DNA of 64,000 nucleotides from JALEFZ01 sp039817415 (GTDB lineage: Bacteria > Bacteroidota > Bacteroidia > J057). Location: NCBI GenBank assembly GCA_039817415.1, contig JBCBVV010000022.1:30182-94181 (forward strand), given 5' to 3'. The notes under the pieces were generated by a model. It was not told where the DNA came from and searched no databases. It saw nothing but the letters and a program-made list of their open reading frames with translations. How positions within the stretch are numbered: position 1 is the stretch's first letter; every line of letters begins with the position of its first letter. The translations under genes were made by a program, and so were the position numbers. Of the stretch, positions 33,697-41,474 are shown one piece after another.

Positions 33697-33734
33697 GGAA
33701 TATGGTCGTTTTTTGTAGGGAAAAGGTAAGGGGA

Positions 33735-33771
33735 AAAAAATGTCCCCGCTTAACACAGCGGGGCATTTTTT
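33735..33771. terminator. Bidirectional terminator after small membrane protein gene 2
   Basis: A 7-bp GC-rich stem CCCCGCT/AGCGGGG (33744-33750 with 33757-33763), extended by paired A/T runs with one bulge, 70 bp after the stop at 33837. T runs exist on both strands. Confidence 0.75.
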
Positions 33772-33836
33772 TCAAGTAATTGACTTCCTTTAAGGCAAAG
33801 GAATCTCACAAAAGCTGAAAAGAACGAAATGTCTTG

Positions 33837-34307
33837 TTATACAATGGCTATAAAGAAGGTTCCTACGGTAATCAGTACTGCAGCTACTGCATAAATGGAT
33901 CTAAAGAGAACTTTGCTACGTTGGGCTGTCTCAGTGTAGCCGACTGTAACTAGAGAAATAATCCCAAGGATGAGCCCTAAGGCAAGTCCGATGAGCCCTA
34001 GATATAGCAATATGGGTAGGGCGGCCGTTTCAATGGCCAGCAGGGCAAGTAAGGACGAGACTGAGCCCGTTATGGCACTGATCATGGCTACAGAAGCAAG
34101 GTTGAGGAATCCTCTTTTCTCCTTCCCTTTCCTAATCTCTTTTTTGACCTTTTTTCGCTCCTTTCGCCATTCTTTTTTTGTCTTCTGAATATCTAATTCT
34201 TGGGCAGAAGGAGAATGAGGAACTTGCTGTAAGGTCGGATTACCCGCACCGGCAAAAACAGCTGTAATCGAAAAAGCCAATAGGAAGGTCAAAAAGACTT
34301 TATACAT
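33837..34307 (-). CDS. Small membrane protein 2
   Basis: 156 residues from the ATG at 34307; an ATG twelve codons earlier is in frame, but MYKVFLTFLLAFSITAVFAG is a natural signal-peptide start. A basic segment KKEWRKERKKVKKEIRKGKEKRG at residues ~43-65 leads into membrane segments near 68-88, 92-118 and 135-155. The segment order matches the genes at 32819 and 34540. Function unknown. Confidence 0.7.
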   Translation of the reverse strand: MYKVFLTFLLAFSITAVFAGAGNPTLQQVPHSPSAQELDIQKTKKEWRKERKKVKKEIRKGKEKRGFLNLASVAMISAITGSVSSLLALLAIETAALPILLYLGLIGLALGLILGIISLVTVGYTETAQRSKVLFRSIYAVAAVLITVGTFFIAIV

Positions 34308-34539
34308 GCGTAAGTGTTTTGATGGAAGTGTTAAATGTGTCATGATGTAAATGTTGTGTTGTAGGGATTTGCTTTACATCTTCAAATACGGCATCACATC
34401 AATGGACTCATCATGTCTTTTTGCAGAGGAATAAGGCATTTTGGCATTTTTCCTTAATCCTGCTCACTTGCTAATAGTATAGAAGGAATTTTTCCCAAAT
34501 CGAGCTTGAATTGCTTCTGAGTGACCTGTAATGAAGGAA

Positions 34540-34923
34540 TTATCCAGCCTCTTTGGCCTTTTTAACTAGGACAGATAACAGCCATAAACCCAAAAGCACA
34601 AAAAAGACTTGACTCAGCAAGCCGATAGTTCCTCCGAAAAGGATGATCAAGGCCATAGATTCAACCAAACTAGCTACATATAGCCCTCCCGAAAGCCCCC
34701 ACATGATACCAAAAGTAACCAAGGCCATTCTTCCGAATCGATACTTATTCTCTTTGACTCTTTTGTGTTTCTTTTTCTGTTTTTTCTTTGAAAAGGAAGA
34801 GCTAAGGATGGGGGAAGAAGGCTGAGAGGAAGTCGTGATCGGCCTTAAGGCATGTGTAGCTCCTTGAAGAGAAAATGCCCCCGTTAAAAACAGAAGGCAC
34901 AAAAGGACGGAATAGAGTTTCAT
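34540..34923 (-). CDS. Small membrane protein 3
   Basis: 127 residues. Signal-like segment MKLYSVLLCLLFLTGAFSLQG, then a Ser-rich linker, a basic segment SKKKQKKKHKRVKENKYRFG at residues ~45-65 and two to three membrane segments (residues ~66-90 and 92-120), ending in a basic LVKKAKEAG. Same architecture as the genes at 32819 and 33837 but shorter. The micro-ORF at 34961 ends 37 nt upstream of its start. Confidence 0.65.
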   Translation of the reverse strand: MKLYSVLLCLLFLTGAFSLQGATHALRPITTSSQPSSPILSSSFSKKKQKKKHKRVKENKYRFGRMALVTFGIMWGLSGGLYVASLVESMALIILFGGTIGLLSQVFFVLLGLWLLSVLVKKAKEAG

Positions 34924-34960
34924 GTTTGCTTACTGTTATAGGTTCATCCTTAAGTTAGCT

Positions 34961-35086
34961 TCAGGCTTTTCCCTTGTCAATTCTCCTTTGCATTTTTCTG
35001 TTGCAAGAATAGGAGGAACGCTGACCAGCATAGGAAGAGATGCTCGTAAGTAAAACTGTGAGGAACAAAAGGGTAATGAGTTTCAT
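34961..35086 (-). CDS. 41-residue secreted micro-ORF, possible truncated paralogue
   Basis: ATG at 35086 to TGA at 34961. Residues 1-20 (MKLITLLFLTVLLTSISSYA) are a credible signal peptide ending SSYA-G. The rest, residues 22-41, carries RKMQRRIDKG, closely matching RKMKKRIKEG in the gene at 32819, and then stops. It may be a truncated member of the same family or a genuine secreted small peptide. It lies directly upstream of small membrane protein 3 on the same strand. Confidence 0.5.
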   Translation of the reverse strand: MKLITLLFLTVLLTSISSYAGQRSSYSCNRKMQRRIDKGKA

Positions 35087-35232
35087 AGTAATAGAGATTC
35101 GTGATAGTGATTACTAGGTACTCATCTTTTTTGAGCGGGGATAATTGTTTTTTGAAGAGCTTGGTGATCTTCTGGTAAAATTTCCCAAAGGAAGATGGGA
35201 AGCAAGGCGATTTGGGATTTTCATTTTCTTTC

Positions 35233-35240
35233 TACCTTTG
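35233..35240 (+). promoter_or_regulatory. -7 element abutting a start codon
   Basis: TACCTTTG matches TAnnTTTG exactly and ends 5 nt before the ATG at 35246, implying a leaderless or nearly leaderless mRNA. Confidence 0.4.
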
Positions 35241-35245
35241 CGGCT

Positions 35246-36016
35246 ATGAGTATGAGGCACTTTTTCCGACCAGTATTTACCAAAAGAATCATGGATCGCC
35301 TGTTGGCGGGTGAAGTCATCAACCTCATCGGGCAAGACAGAGAAGGTGCAAGTCGTTTGTTGGAAGATATCCAAGCTGCCAGCCCTGAGCAGGTGGTCAT
35401 TCTCCTAGCGGATATGAATGTGTATAAAGAGGACTATCCTGCCTTTCTAAAAGCCTTGAGCGATACCTTGTTGCTGCCGGAAACGGTGGTTGATTTTGGA
35501 GAATGGGTAGAAGCTCTCAAACTTCACGGAGGCCAGCTCATCCTCTTGTTGAACCACTTTGATCAGGTAATGGATACCTATCCCAAGGCGTTTTTCGCTG
35601 ACCTCAACCAATTTCTGCTGGCACCAAAATTGGGGATGATGGTCGTAACAGAAAAATCTTTGGAGTTGGATGTCAAGGATATTGACGCCTTCTTTAACCT
35701 GGAACAATTTCAGCCAGAAGCAGTCAAACTCCCTCCCATTGGCTACAAGCGAATTTTAGAGGAAGTCAATAGGAAACTTCCCGATCTTGAAGAGAAAACA
35801 CTTTTGGTGAATGAAGCCTTTGCCATGCAGGATAAATATGGATACCTGCAATTTTTACTTGGCAAAAACGACCGATTTAAAGGTGCTTCGGCAAAATCCA
35901 TGTCCCTAGAATTAAAAAGGCTAAAAGCCGAATTTACAGGGGATGCAAGCTTGTTGAGAGAAGAGGAAACTCAGGGCTGGCTTTTTCGCCTAAAAACATG
36001 GATTGGCTTGAACTGA
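35246..36016 (+). CDS. P-loop-like protein with degenerate Walker A
   Basis: 256 residues from the ATG at 35246; the frame is open 17 codons upstream but that part overlaps the promoter element. The N-terminus RLLAGEVINLIGQDREGASRL has the spacing of a Walker A loop (GxxxxGxS) but lacks the essential lysine: GQDREGAS. LILLLNHFDQVM near residue 100 sits where Walker B is expected. The remainder is helical. I read it as a STAND/AAA-like fold that has lost canonical ATP binding, or a divergent ATPase. It overlaps or abuts the next gene. Confidence 0.6.
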   Translation: MSMRHFFRPVFTKRIMDRLLAGEVINLIGQDREGASRLLEDIQAASPEQVVILLADMNVYKEDYPAFLKALSDTLLLPETVVDFGEWVEALKLHGGQLILLLNHFDQVMDTYPKAFFADLNQFLLAPKLGMMVVTEKSLELDVKDIDAFFNLEQFQPEAVKLPPIGYKRILEEVNRKLPDLEEKTLLVNEAFAMQDKYGYLQFLLGKNDRFKGASAKSMSLELKRLKAEFTGDASLLREEETQGWLFRLKTWIGLN

Positions 36017-36072
36017 GAAGCAGGAAGGCCATTTTTTTTGTAGCGATTGTTAGAATCAATTTTTGTAGACAG

Positions 36073-36636
36073 ATGTACGCAGAATATTTTAAGGAAAAGT
36101 TTCCACAGGACGAGAAAAATGGGTTGTATAAATTTCCCCAGCTACCAGCTGTTAGACTGGGAAGAATACTCATCAAAGACTCTCGGATTGCAAGCCCCAA
36201 CGATGTGATAGCCCTTCACCTATTCTCAGGGACTTTTAGCAGTTCTACGATCATCTTTACAACCGATAAATGTTTCTATCCTGATGGCTCCTTCCCCTTG
36301 GAAGACGTGCAGGAAGTTCAGCAAAGTGGAAGCAAACTTACCGTTTTCTCCAATCAGCAAAATCAGTTCATTCCTCATAAACTCTCCACTAAAAACGAAC
36401 AGGTCGCCAAAACCCTGAAGCGCATCTTAGAAGGGATCAAAAGAAAAGATCCCAAAGCCCAAAAGATGGTGGAGAAGGTGATCTATGAGAATGTCTCCAA
36501 TACCGAACTCGACTGGCTTAACCTAAGAGATGAGGTGATGCGAACCATTGATATGTTGTACGAGCGTTACAACGATGGAAAGCTGACCCTTTTGGAATAT
36601 GAATCCAAAAAGGAAGAGCTACTCAGTCGCCTTTAA
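36073..36636 (+). CDS. Uncharacterised protein
   Basis: 187 residues from the ATG at 36073 (MYAEYFKEKFPQDEKNGLYK); the frame is open 25 codons further back, overlapping the previous gene, but that part is not protein-like. Strand-rich N-terminal half with AVRLGRILIKDSRIASPNDVIALHLFSGTFSSS and FYPDGSFPLEDVQEV, helical C-terminus KMVEKVIYENVSNTELDWLNLRDEVMRTID. No family recognised. It is 56 bp after the P-loop-like gene and may act with it. The 3' end overlaps the convergent SGNH gene by 4 bp. Confidence 0.6.
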   Translation: MYAEYFKEKFPQDEKNGLYKFPQLPAVRLGRILIKDSRIASPNDVIALHLFSGTFSSSTIIFTTDKCFYPDGSFPLEDVQEVQQSGSKLTVFSNQQNQFIPHKLSTKNEQVAKTLKRILEGIKRKDPKAQKMVEKVIYENVSNTELDWLNLRDEVMRTIDMLYERYNDGKLTLLEYESKKEELLSRL

Positions 36637-38879
36637 TCCTTCATCAAAGGAAATTGATGGGAAGCTGTTTCCCCATTAACTTTTACGATATACATGCCTT
36701 TGTTAAGGTGGCCAATGAAAAAGCTATTGCCTGCTAGAGGCTTAGATATAACCTTCTTTCCTTGTAGGTCATAAATGGAGATCCATGTTAATGGACTATG
36801 ATTTCCCTTGAAAAAGATGCGGTCCTGAGCAGGGTTGGGGTAAATGCTGGTGGCCTCAAAATTTGTTAGTTCGCTAGAAGTAGGGATTTGAATATCCAAA
36901 AGAATGGAATCTACGGCAGAACATCCATTCCGATCATAGCCTTCCACCCAAAAAGCATACAATCCAGGCCTATATCGTGCTGAGTCAAGCGTCAGAAAGG
37001 GGGTAGTATCGCCATTGCTCCAAAAATACTGGACGATTTGACTGCTATTGGCTGGAAAAAACTGACTTCCTAGTAAAACCGTTGTATCTGGCCCTAAATC
37101 AATCATGGGTATATTGATGATCGCTTCTGCAGGATAAATCGGCGATTGACAATCTCCTTCTGGGCGAGATCCATGATGGTAAAACACTTCTCCATTCCAC
37201 AAACGAGGAGAAAAAATAGCCCCAAAAGTATGTGCAATTCCCGCTCCTGAACGAATCTCTAATTGTGAATCCTGATAGCTCACAAATTGTGAAGAGGAAT
37301 TGTAGCGTAGCCTTCGATTGGCATTATTCAGGTGGAGGTAAACGCCCAAAGTATCTCCCTCTTGAAGAGAAATAGACGAAAAAGCTATAGTCGTGAAATC
37401 ATCACTTTGGGCTACATCTACAAGGTCTTGTCCCCAGGCTAGCCAGGAAGAAGGATCTTGCTCATAGCCCTGATAACTCCCCCTTCTATAAAATCCACTT
37501 ACCCATTGGGCTCCTACGTCAAATGCTTTGAATGCTAAACTATCGATGACCAAGCTATCATGGGCGATCAAGTCAAACATCATCCCATTGAAGGAAATGT
37601 TACTTTGGGTGGTAGTGGAAAGAGATCGGTCAAAGTATAAATTCCCCTGTATAGACTGAACATAGACCTCCTCATTTTCCAAGACACTATCCAATATCAA
37701 GACACCCCCTTCGCCTAGTAATTGAGCTTTTGATGAATCAGTATACCAAAAAATATGATGAGAGGGATCATTGGATTGTGCCTCTAAAACCGCCATTCCT
37801 CCTACGCAAACACTATCCGATGAGGGCACCAACGCTGGGCCTTCCAATAAGGAGATGCTGAGGATCGTAGATGTGTCATTTGAAAGGTCAGCCTCTGCAC
37901 TGTCAAAATAAGCAACGAAAGTAAGTGCTTCCCCTCCTTGGATCAGCCATTCGAAGGAAAAACTATCCGCCTTACAAGCAGACAAAGGGGAAAGGGATAC
38001 AGTAAGAGTAGAATCATATAGACCTACTTGCTCTTGAATATGTATGTTGAGTTGCCGGCCCGCTAGATCCATGATACCCTGATTATGGAAGTTAAGGGAG
38101 AAATGGATGGCTGCATCCCCACAAAGAGGAATGTCATCTGTTTCAAATGTACTGATCAGATAATCCTCATAGGAAAGGGTATCTGTTAAGGCATTAGGAA
38201 TAGCCACTTCAACGGTTCTATTCATCAGAATAGCATGTGCCGTATCATTCATATGTACCCCATCACCAGAATCAAAGGGGAGTCCTAGCCCTAGGGTAGA
38301 ATCTGCAAAACCTGTCCAAAAATCTATGGACCTTGATCCAAAATAAGCAAGAACCGAGTCCTTAACCTCTAGTTGAACAGCGCGTTGAGCTGCGGAGAAA
38401 TTTCTGGGTTGTGTCGTACATATCCATGTAGGTACTCCAGCACTGTCGGCATGAGCTGAGATCGTCCTGAAATTATTCATTTGCTCCTCCCTGCTGAAAT
38501 TATTGGCGGCGTCATTTGAAGGCATGTTGACGATTACAGCATCTGCTCCAAGTCTGATAGCCTCACTGATGTTGTTGGTTGTAATAGGTAAAGGCCTCCC
38601 TGCAGGAGGAACAAAGCCATCGGGAAGGATATGATAGGTCGTTCTTCCGCCCAAGGCAAGATTGGTTACTAGATTAGAAGGGTTAATCTGCTGGAGGTAT
38701 TTTCTGTATCGGTTGACCCAAGTACTATCTGGTGAGGAAGGGCCTGTACCAGCTGCTGTAGAAGAACCTAAAACGACGACATGCATGGGCTGATTGGCGG
38801 CACAAGGATTAATGGTTGTCTGAGCCGAGAGAATACTTAGGCCACACAAGAACAGAATCAAGAGGAAAAATCTGGTCAT
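36633..38879 (-). CDS. SGNH/GDSL hydrolase with T9SS sorting domain
   Basis: 748 residues. Signal peptide to about residue 19 (ILSAQ). The SGNH hydrolase domain covers residues ~33-225: catalytic serine in VVLGSSTAAG (residue 39/40), NMPSNDAANN as the block III Asn region, and DGVHMND supplying the Asp-His pair. Two or three beta-sandwich domains follow (choice-of-anchor-like repeats with DLGPDTTVLLGSQ), then a type A T9SS sorting domain ending in GMYIVKVNGETASHQFPLMK. Likely a secreted or surface esterase acting on polysaccharide acetyl groups or lipids; substrate unknown. Confidence 0.85.
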   Translation of the reverse strand: MTRFFLLILFLCGLSILSAQTTINPCAANQPMHVVVLGSSTAAGTGPSSPDSTWVNRYRKYLQQINPSNLVTNLALGGRTTYHILPDGFVPPAGRPLPITTNNISEAIRLGADAVIVNMPSNDAANNFSREEQMNNFRTISAHADSAGVPTWICTTQPRNFSAAQRAVQLEVKDSVLAYFGSRSIDFWTGFADSTLGLGLPFDSGDGVHMNDTAHAILMNRTVEVAIPNALTDTLSYEDYLISTFETDDIPLCGDAAIHFSLNFHNQGIMDLAGRQLNIHIQEQVGLYDSTLTVSLSPLSACKADSFSFEWLIQGGEALTFVAYFDSAEADLSNDTSTILSISLLEGPALVPSSDSVCVGGMAVLEAQSNDPSHHIFWYTDSSKAQLLGEGGVLILDSVLENEEVYVQSIQGNLYFDRSLSTTTQSNISFNGMMFDLIAHDSLVIDSLAFKAFDVGAQWVSGFYRRGSYQGYEQDPSSWLAWGQDLVDVAQSDDFTTIAFSSISLQEGDTLGVYLHLNNANRRLRYNSSSQFVSYQDSQLEIRSGAGIAHTFGAIFSPRLWNGEVFYHHGSRPEGDCQSPIYPAEAIINIPMIDLGPDTTVLLGSQFFPANSSQIVQYFWSNGDTTPFLTLDSARYRPGLYAFWVEGYDRNGCSAVDSILLDIQIPTSSELTNFEATSIYPNPAQDRIFFKGNHSPLTWISIYDLQGKKVISKPLAGNSFFIGHLNKGMYIVKVNGETASHQFPLMKD

Positions 38880-38918
38880 AAGGAGGAGATGAATAGGTAA
38901 AATACCAATCCATTGACA

Positions 38919-38953
38919 AAGAAAAAAAGAGCCACCTCCTAGGAGATGACTCT
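38919..38953 (-). terminator. Intrinsic terminator of the pseudouridine synthase gene
   Basis: A 12-bp stem with two G-U pairs and a 2-nt centre (38928-38953), followed on the minus strand by seven T, 29 bp after the stop. Confidence 0.75.
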
Positions 38954-38981
38954 GTTTCTTAGGATTAATAGGAAATCCTCA

Positions 38982-39713
38982 TCAGGAATTATATTTCCTT
39001 AAGATCTTCAATGTAGTCTCGAAATTCTTGGGATATGGGGCTTCTACCATCATGGGTTCTTCTTTTTGGGGATGGGTAAAATGAAGCTCTCTGGCATGAA
39101 GCAAATAGCCATGGTTAACGGGCCTTTCCTCCTTGCGCATGCTATATTTATAGCCCTTTTTGATCTCGGAAAGGAAGATGTCCTGCCCCCCATACAATTG
39201 ATCTCCTACGATAGGACATTTGATTGAGGCAAGATGGACCCTGATCTGGTGCATCCTTCCTGTGACAGGTTTGCAATTTAACAAGCTGTAATTCTTGAAA
39301 GCTTCTTCTGTATCAACGATTGTTTTGGAAGGCTTCCCATCTACCTTGTTGACAGATACTTTTCGGTTGGTGGAGACATAGAGAGGAAGGTCTATATCAA
39401 GCTGCTGAAACTTGTGTACACCAGCTACTAGGGTAGCATATACTTTTTTGACCTTTCTCCTTTCAAATTGAATGGAAATATGTCTATAGTTCTCATCCCC
39501 TCTGCACAGCAGCATTACCCCTGAGGTATTTTTATCCAAACGATGGCAAAGCCTCAAATCTTCATCGTATTGTTTCGCTAAACCCAGGACGTTTCTATTG
39601 CTCTTATCATCAAGGCTGGCGACATCTAAAGGTTTGCTCACCAGAACAATATCTTTATCCTCAAATAAAATCAGGTCTTTAAAGGAAATATGTTTTTTCT
39701 GCTTTGTTGCCAT
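38982..39713 (-). CDS. RluA-family pseudouridine synthase
   Basis: 243 residues. The catalytic motif LCHRLDKNTSGVMLL places the essential aspartate at residue 60. Flanking family pieces are VLVSKPLDVASLDD near residue 25, RKVKKVYATLVAG, the HQIRVHLASIKCPIVGDQLYGG block near residue 155 and LLHARELHFTHP. No N-terminal S4 domain is present. It converts uridine to pseudouridine in rRNA or tRNA; the site is not readable from sequence. The YgjP-like gene starts upstream with 2 bp between them, so they share a transcript. Confidence 0.9.
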   Translation of the reverse strand: MATKQKKHISFKDLILFEDKDIVLVSKPLDVASLDDKSNRNVLGLAKQYDEDLRLCHRLDKNTSGVMLLCRGDENYRHISIQFERRKVKKVYATLVAGVHKFQQLDIDLPLYVSTNRKVSVNKVDGKPSKTIVDTEEAFKNYSLLNCKPVTGRMHQIRVHLASIKCPIVGDQLYGGQDIFLSEIKKGYKYSMRKEERPVNHGYLLHARELHFTHPQKEEPMMVEAPYPKNFETTLKILRKYNS

Positions 39714-39715
39714 GT

Positions 39716-40432
39716 TTAATCATCAAAAATTCCAATCAGCCATTCGTAGTCTCTCAAGGCTGCATCCGCTTCTCTATAATTTGGGTAAAATCGCTCTACC
39801 CACTTCCAGTAGGCTGGGCTATGATTCATCTCCCGTAGGTGCATCAACTCATGAATGATCAGGTAGTCTTGCAGTTCTTCTGGGATAAAGATCATATGCC
39901 AATTGAAGTTGAGGTTTTTTAGATTAGAACAAGAACCCCATTTGCTCTTGACATTCTTCACCCTGATGGTTCCAAACTGAGAGCCCGTAAATTTACCCAA
40001 TTCCTGCGTTCTTTGTACGATCTCATTTTTTGCGATGGCCCTTAAAGCTCCTAAAACGATATCTAGTTTATGGTAGGATTGGTCTCTGGGGCTAAGGGCT
40101 ATGTTGAAACCTTCCTCATCCACCTTAGCCCAGCGCTTTTTGTCTGCTAACCAATTGATCGGGATTTCAGTTCCCTTATACAAAACGAAGTCTTCTTCAA
40201 TTCGTTTTAGGAATTTCTTTCGCTTCCCCTCAATAGGGGTTCTCTTATGATAATGTTTGAGGATGAGGTGCCTTTTTTCCTGAAGGAATTCAATGGTTTT
40301 TTTATCCAGTTTGCCGTCTGGGGTGGTTATTTCAAGCACAGCACTGTTTCGCTGAAATCGAAACGAAATCTGCCCTTTACCACTTCTACGCATCCTTATG
40401 GGAACTTCTACTCCGTCGAAGGTCAATGTCAT
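39716..40432 (-). CDS. YgjP-like (DUF45/SprT-type) metallopeptidase
   Basis: 238 residues. The zinc motif HELMH (in YLIIHELMHLREMNHSPAYW) with a downstream ...WVERFYPNYREAD is typical of the YgjP-like metallopeptidase domain of the M48-related group. KSKWGSCSNLKNLNFNWHM just before it is the second family hallmark. These are predicted cytoplasmic metalloproteins; E. coli YgjP has been linked to nucleotide metabolism but proteolysis is not proven. Translated with the pseudouridine synthase gene (2 bp apart). Confidence 0.9.
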   Translation of the reverse strand: MTLTFDGVEVPIRMRRSGKGQISFRFQRNSAVLEITTPDGKLDKKTIEFLQEKRHLILKHYHKRTPIEGKRKKFLKRIEEDFVLYKGTEIPINWLADKKRWAKVDEEGFNIALSPRDQSYHKLDIVLGALRAIAKNEIVQRTQELGKFTGSQFGTIRVKNVKSKWGSCSNLKNLNFNWHMIFIPEELQDYLIIHELMHLREMNHSPAYWKWVERFYPNYREADAALRDYEWLIGIFDD

Positions 40433-40501
40433 TGTCTGTCCTGAATCAGCTGATTGAGTTTCTAGAGAATGAGAATGATACCCAAGCCTAAAATTGGCTT
40501 G

Positions 40502-41023
40502 TTATTTCATATAAATCTGTACGATAAAATAGTGTCCATCCCTGCTTCTCGCAACCCCGATCCCTGTGTATTGAAAGTTACCTCGTAGATTCTTATCGTG
40601 TCCAGGACTATCTTTCCAGCCTTCTACGCACCTTTCTGCCTGCATATTCACAGGGTAATTGGATGTGTATAAATTTTCTCCCATGGTCAGTCCCTGAGGG
40701 AAATAGGCACGGGCCTTTTTGACTCTTTTTTTGAAGCCATTATGGGAGAAGGAACTCCTGCCCGCAGCCATGTCTTCTGCATGTTCTTGAGCGATACTGT
40801 TAAAGACATTTTTGGCTTGAAGGGTATTTTTGCCAAGTGCACGTCTGTAGGTATTCACCTTTTGGTGTATACTTCTTCGCATGGTGCTTTTTTCTGCAGA
40901 AGACTGTGCCATCGTTTGGGGAGAACACAATAGAAAAATGCAGGAAAGGAAGAGCCCCGTTAAGAATTTCAACTGCTTAAATTGGCGTTGTGGGTATTTG
41001 CTAACTTTGATTATCTTTGGCAT
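40502..41023 (-). CDS. Secreted CAP (SCP-like) domain protein
   Basis: 173 residues. After an N-terminal stretch rich in basic residues a hydrophobic segment (residues ~20-40, FLTGLFLSCIFLLCSPQTMA) is the signal. The CAP domain has NSIAQEHAEDMAAGRSSFSH, FPQGLTMGENL and VEGWKDSPGHDKNLRGNFQYTGIGVA, covering the conserved His-Glu-Glu-His cavity. Bacterial CAP proteins are secreted and of unclear function. It is divergent from the STAS gene with 21 bp between starts. Confidence 0.88.
   Translation of the reverse strand: MPKIIKVSKYPQRQFKQLKFLTGLFLSCIFLLCSPQTMAQSSAEKSTMRRSIHQKVNTYRRALGKNTLQAKNVFNSIAQEHAEDMAAGRSSFSHNGFKKRVKKARAYFPQGLTMGENLYTSNYPVNMQAERCVEGWKDSPGHDKNLRGNFQYTGIGVARSRDGHYFIVQIYMK
41002..41019 (+). 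promoter_or_regulatory. Tandem -7 elements upstream of the STAS gene
   Basis: TAACTTTG (41002-41009) and TATCTTTG (41012-41019) both match TAnnTTTG exactly, 26 to 36 nt before the STAS ATG. TTG at 40988-40990 lies 21 nt upstream of the second. Confidence 0.5.
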
Positions 41024-41044
41024 TGTTTAAATCGAAGGAAAGTT

Positions 41045-41422
41045 ATGAGATTTGAAGTTAATGCTGAAGAGCGGTATACCGCAGTGAAGTTGTTGGAAGA
41101 AAAACTGGACAGCAGAATTTCCCCCGATCTGAAAGCTGAATTTGTAAACCTGAGTACTAAGGGTGTCAAAAATTTAATTTTAGATCTTGAGGATGTAAAA
41201 TATGTAGATAGTTCAGGTCTGAGTGCTATTCTAACAGCAAACAGGCTGTGTCAGAATATGAGTGGAGTCATGGTCATGTGCCATATCAACCCTCACGTTG
41301 ACAAACTCATCAAAATTTCACAGTTAGAGGGCGTTTTGACCCTACTTCCCACCAAGGAAGAAGCTCGTGAAATGATCTTTATGAGAGAGATCGCCAACGA
41401 AATTGAAGGTTCTGAAGAGTAA
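41045..41422 (+). CDS. STAS-domain anti-sigma factor antagonist-like protein
   Basis: 125 residues from the ATG at 41045; the open frame reaches back 21 codons to a TTG, but the promoter elements lie in that stretch. The STAS core has NLILDLEDVKYVDSSGLSAIL, with the DSSG serine that is phosphorylated in SpoIIAA-type proteins, and MVMCHINPHVDKLIKIS. No anti-sigma kinase or sigma partner is adjacent. Rnz starts 53 bp downstream on the same strand. Confidence 0.88.
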   Translation: MRFEVNAEERYTAVKLLEEKLDSRISPDLKAEFVNLSTKGVKNLILDLEDVKYVDSSGLSAILTANRLCQNMSGVMVMCHINPHVDKLIKISQLEGVLTLLPTKEEAREMIFMREIANEIEGSEE

Positions 41423-41474
41423 TGTTGTACATTGAAGGGATACGCCTTCACATTTAAAAAGATTCAGTTTTCGG

